Assembly: GCA_019096065.1 (NCBI GenBank)
Contig: JAGUCH010000004.1
Coordinates: 6,014,001-6,078,000 of the forward strand
Reading direction: 5' to 3'
DNA: 64,000 nt
Source of the DNA: Paracyclopina nana
Lineage: Eukaryota; Arthropoda; Copepoda; Cyclopoida; Cyclopettidae
Under the pieces are notes generated by a model. It searched no databases and was not told the DNA's origin. It saw only the letters and a program-made list of their open reading frames with translations. Of the stretch, positions 61,342-64,000 are shown in pieces; positions within the stretch are counted from its first letter, which is position 1, and the number at the start of each line of letters is the position of its first letter. A program made the position numbers and the translations under genes.

Positions 61342-63819
61342 ATGAGGATATTCGTCCTCGTATTTGCCTTGGCCCTATCGGCTGCAAGGCCGGTCTTTGG
61401 CCAGGCGGAGTCCTCAGATGATTACAAGCTTGAACGTACTGGCAATGACATTATGTGGTGTGTCACCTCCAAAGAAGAGCTGGACAAATGCGAGGCTCTC
61501 TCAAAGGCTGTAAAAGAGGACCAGGAATTGTCAGAGTTGGCTTTTGGCAGCTACTACAGGAACATTTTGTGCAAGCAGTACTTCAGCAAAGACGAGTGCA
61601 TGAAACTCATCGACGAGGGCTCCGCGACCAGCCCAAATATCATGAGTGTGGATGCAGGAGAGGTGTTTGTGGGAGGAAGGTACCACAGTTTGGTGCCAAT
61701 CGTGAAGGAAGTCTATGACAGCAATCAAGACTTTTACTACTCGTTGGCAGTGGTGAAAAAGGACACTTTACCCTACGTGAGCACTATGAGTGATTTGCGA
61801 GGCTTGAAGGCCTGCTTTGCAAAAGTGGGCAGCCTTGCAGGCTGGACCATTCCAATTCACAAGTAAAATTTCGAAAATTGTTTAAAATTACTTTTTAACA
61901 TAAATTTAATTTCTTATTTGCATAGGCTTATCGCTAATGAAGTCATGGATATTGTGGACTGCAATAACCATGTCAAGTCTGCCATCAACTTTTTCGGCAT
62001 CAGCTGTGCTGTCAACTCATTGCAAGATAGGTATAACCCATTGGGCGATAATCCTCACAAATTCTGTGAGCTCTGCGGCTCATCAACGCCAGGCGTGCGA
62101 TGCACGAGCAGGGACCCATATGCTGAATATGCTGGTGCCTTCTTGTGCCTCAAAGAAAAAGGAGATATTGCTTTCTTGACGGAGCGAACGATTCAGCAAA
62201 ATGAAGCCAACCCAGATGACTATGAGATTTTGTGCCCCACCAATGACGCCTATGGTACACTAACGCGAGCCCCTGTGAGCCAGTACAAAGAGTGTGCTTG
62301 GGGTGTCGCACCTGGAAGTGCCATCGTTGTCTCCTCGGCTATGGACATGGAGGAACGCATCGCTATTCAGATTTTGCTGCAGAAAATCATCGACAAGTAT
62401 GGAGCTGAGGAGCTGCCCATTTTAGACCAGCCAGCTTCGGAGAGTCCAGAGGAAAATGCTGTTGAGCCCGATTATGACTTTGAAGAAAAGCCCGTTCCAT
62501 TCCATCTTTTTGAGTCAGCACCTAGGTATGGTGCCTTAAGGAATCTTCTGTTTGATGACAGCACCCGAAAGTTTGGCATCATCAAGCCTGATGAGATGTC
62601 CTACAAGAGCTTCCTGGGAAGAGTCTATGGAACCTCTGATGTGCCTCCCTTTACTGTCATCAACGGAGTAAGAAAATGCCCAGTGGGTCAAATGACCCTG
62701 TGTGTGACCTCCGAGGCCGAAATGATCAAATGCGTGAGAATGAGGACAGCCTTGAATGCCCAGCTTCTGGAGCCCAAAATGAGCTGCAAGAGGGCTGACA
62801 CAGCTTTCGAGTGTATGAGCTACATCAGGCACGGCGAAGCAGATGTGACCGTTCTCGATGCTGGCGACATCTATCGGGCTGGTTGGCAATTCGGCTTGAT
62901 TCCAGTGATGGCGGAGATTTACAATTTGGGCGAGCCCTTCTACTATGCCGTGGCAGTGACTCGTCAACGTGACAACAGCTCCGAGTTGATTTACCTGAAA
63001 AACAGAAGAACTTGCCATACAGCAGTGGGTCATGGTGGAGGCTGGGTCATTCCCTTGGCCTGGCTTCTGACAAATGAACGAGTACGAGACTATGACTGCG
63101 ATGCCCTCAGAGCTGCAGCCGAGTACTTCAACGAGGCTTGTGCTCCGGGTGCTCAGTCTCCGGAATTCCAGGTTCGCTACGAAGCGGACTATTGGGAGTA
63201 CAGCCATTTGTGTGACTTGTGCCACGGATCAGCGGGACACTACTGCAAGCGCAACCATATGGAAGACTACTTTGGCCACACTGGAGCTTTCCGATGTCTG
63301 GTCGAGGGCGGTGGAAATGTGGCCTTTATCAAGCACACGACAGTGATGGAAAATTGCGATGGCAAAAGGAAAGAATGGTGGGCACGAAATCAGCTCACAT
63401 CGGATTACGAGCTGTTGTGCAGGGATGGAACGCGAGCCCCGGCCAGAGATTACCAGGATTGCTACTTGGGCAAGGTCAAATCCAACGCTGTCGTTGTCAG
63501 CCCGCAAATTGGCGAGGAGAAGCTCAACGCCTACATCAATTTGTTCAAGTATGCCCAGCAGTTTTACGGGCAAAAGGTTCCGGACGAATTCTCGTTCTCC
63601 ATGTTCTACTCGCATCCTCCATATGCTGACTTGATCTTCCAAGACGCAACGCAACAATTGATCGTTTTGCCTGAAGAAGAGAGAGACTATACCAAGTATT
63701 TGGACAGAGAATTTCTCAAGGCCTACGAGGTCGTGGAATGCAGATCCATGGCCTCTGCTCTGCTTGCTAGCCAAGTTGTCGTGGTTGTGATCTCAATCCT
63801 GAATTTGTTGTCTACATAA
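61342..63819 (+). CDS. Tsf2: Transferrin-2 / melanotransferrin-type two-lobe transferrin
   Basis: GPI-anchored, two-lobe transferrin; in insects Tsf2 is needed for septate junctions. Exons 61342-61862 and 61926-63819 encode 804 aa. A signal peptide (MRIFVLVFALALSAARPVFG) and a C-terminal hydrophobic tail (ALLASQVVVVVISILNLLS) frame two lobes. Canonical iron ligands are Asp, Tyr, Tyr, His per lobe. The N-lobe keeps Asp (VDAGEVFVGG) and both Tyr (FYYSLAV, YAGAFLC) but lacks the His. The C-lobe keeps Asp (LDAGDIY) and the first Tyr (FYYAVAV), has HTGAF in place of YTGAF, and Asn for His (KSNAVVV). The anion-binding Thr/Arg are also altered. Iron binding is therefore doubtful. The start is the ATG at 61342; the frame upstream opens with GTG. 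Confidence 0.93.
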
Positions 63820-64000
63820 TTTTATGCACCCTTACATACTACATATACTAACTAAGATAGTCGACGTGTATTTTTGGCATTTTCTTAAATATAGAGATAA
63901 AGACAAAAAAATTGCAAATTGGGTAATTTCATGATGGCGGAGAAGCTTTCGCGAAGGGTGACACTGATCCACGTGGTTTCTTGGGACACACATGATTCAT
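63820..64000. other. 3' flank of transferrin-2
   Basis: AT-rich sequence after the stop. No clear AATAAA is present; the closest variant is AAATATAGAGATAAAG near 63889. No further gene starts before the window end. Confidence 0.5.

Overview
This window comes from an animal nuclear genome. The genes carry GT-AG introns, mostly 55-350 bp, and encode metazoan-specific proteins: a GATOR2 subunit, a KANSL1 homologue, a ZSWIM4/5/6 homologue, a LAP1/torsin cofactor, Gemin7 and DNTTIP1. The compact layout, closely spaced divergent and convergent pairs, a secreted kelch protein and a GPI-type two-lobe transferrin resemble an invertebrate, quite possibly an arthropod such as a crustacean. I cannot fix the phylum from sequence alone. 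No prokaryotic, organellar or viral genes were seen, and no tRNA or rRNA gene was recognised.

Layout, left to right. 1-9 kb: DNAJC7 (-), cyclin Y (+), a secreted kelch protein (-) and a small secreted orphan (-). 9.4-15.2 kb: GOLGA7 and DNTTIP1 (+) only 20 nt apart, a C2H2 zinc-finger gene (-), then Gemin7 and TFIIIA (+) with overlapping stop and start. 15.4-20 kb: a hAT-type MITE, an uninterrupted NRAMP coding region (+), a degenerate repeat and a rabenosyn-5 pseudogene (-) with in-frame stops. 20-26 kb: MIOS, RWDD2 and a secreted cyclase (+) in a tight head-to-tail array, then TP53INP (-). 27-33 kb: MFSD6 (-), divergent from LAP1 and PLPP6 (+). 33.5-42 kb: ZSWIM4/5/6 (-) with a 3.5 kb first intron. 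42-46 kb: an inverted-repeat element and an SLC5A transporter (-). 46-53 kb: no gene found; minisatellite and a cluster of hAT-type MITEs. 53-64 kb: an unrecognised two-exon gene (+), a coiled-coil gene, PIGV and KANSL1 (all -), and transferrin-2 (+).

The most striking pattern is the head-to-tail gene arrays. In three intergenic gaps (MIOS-RWDD2, RWDD2-cyclase, LAP1-PLPP6) of 27-82 nt, a strong 3' splice acceptor lies exactly two bases before the downstream ATG, and no AATAAA is visible in the gap. This suggests polycistronic transcription resolved by spliced-leader trans-splicing, or by an unusual cis-splice from an upstream donor. Other pairs (GOLGA7-DNTTIP1, Gemin7-TFIIIA) leave almost no room for separate promoters.

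The second theme is non-autonomous DNA transposons. At least four families share hAT hallmarks, and most copies have perfect 8-bp target duplications. One family, rich in AAGCTT, occurs four times. Exon boundaries were derived by reading splice consensus, frame continuity and family homology. For every multi-exon gene the summed exon lengths are divisible by three.
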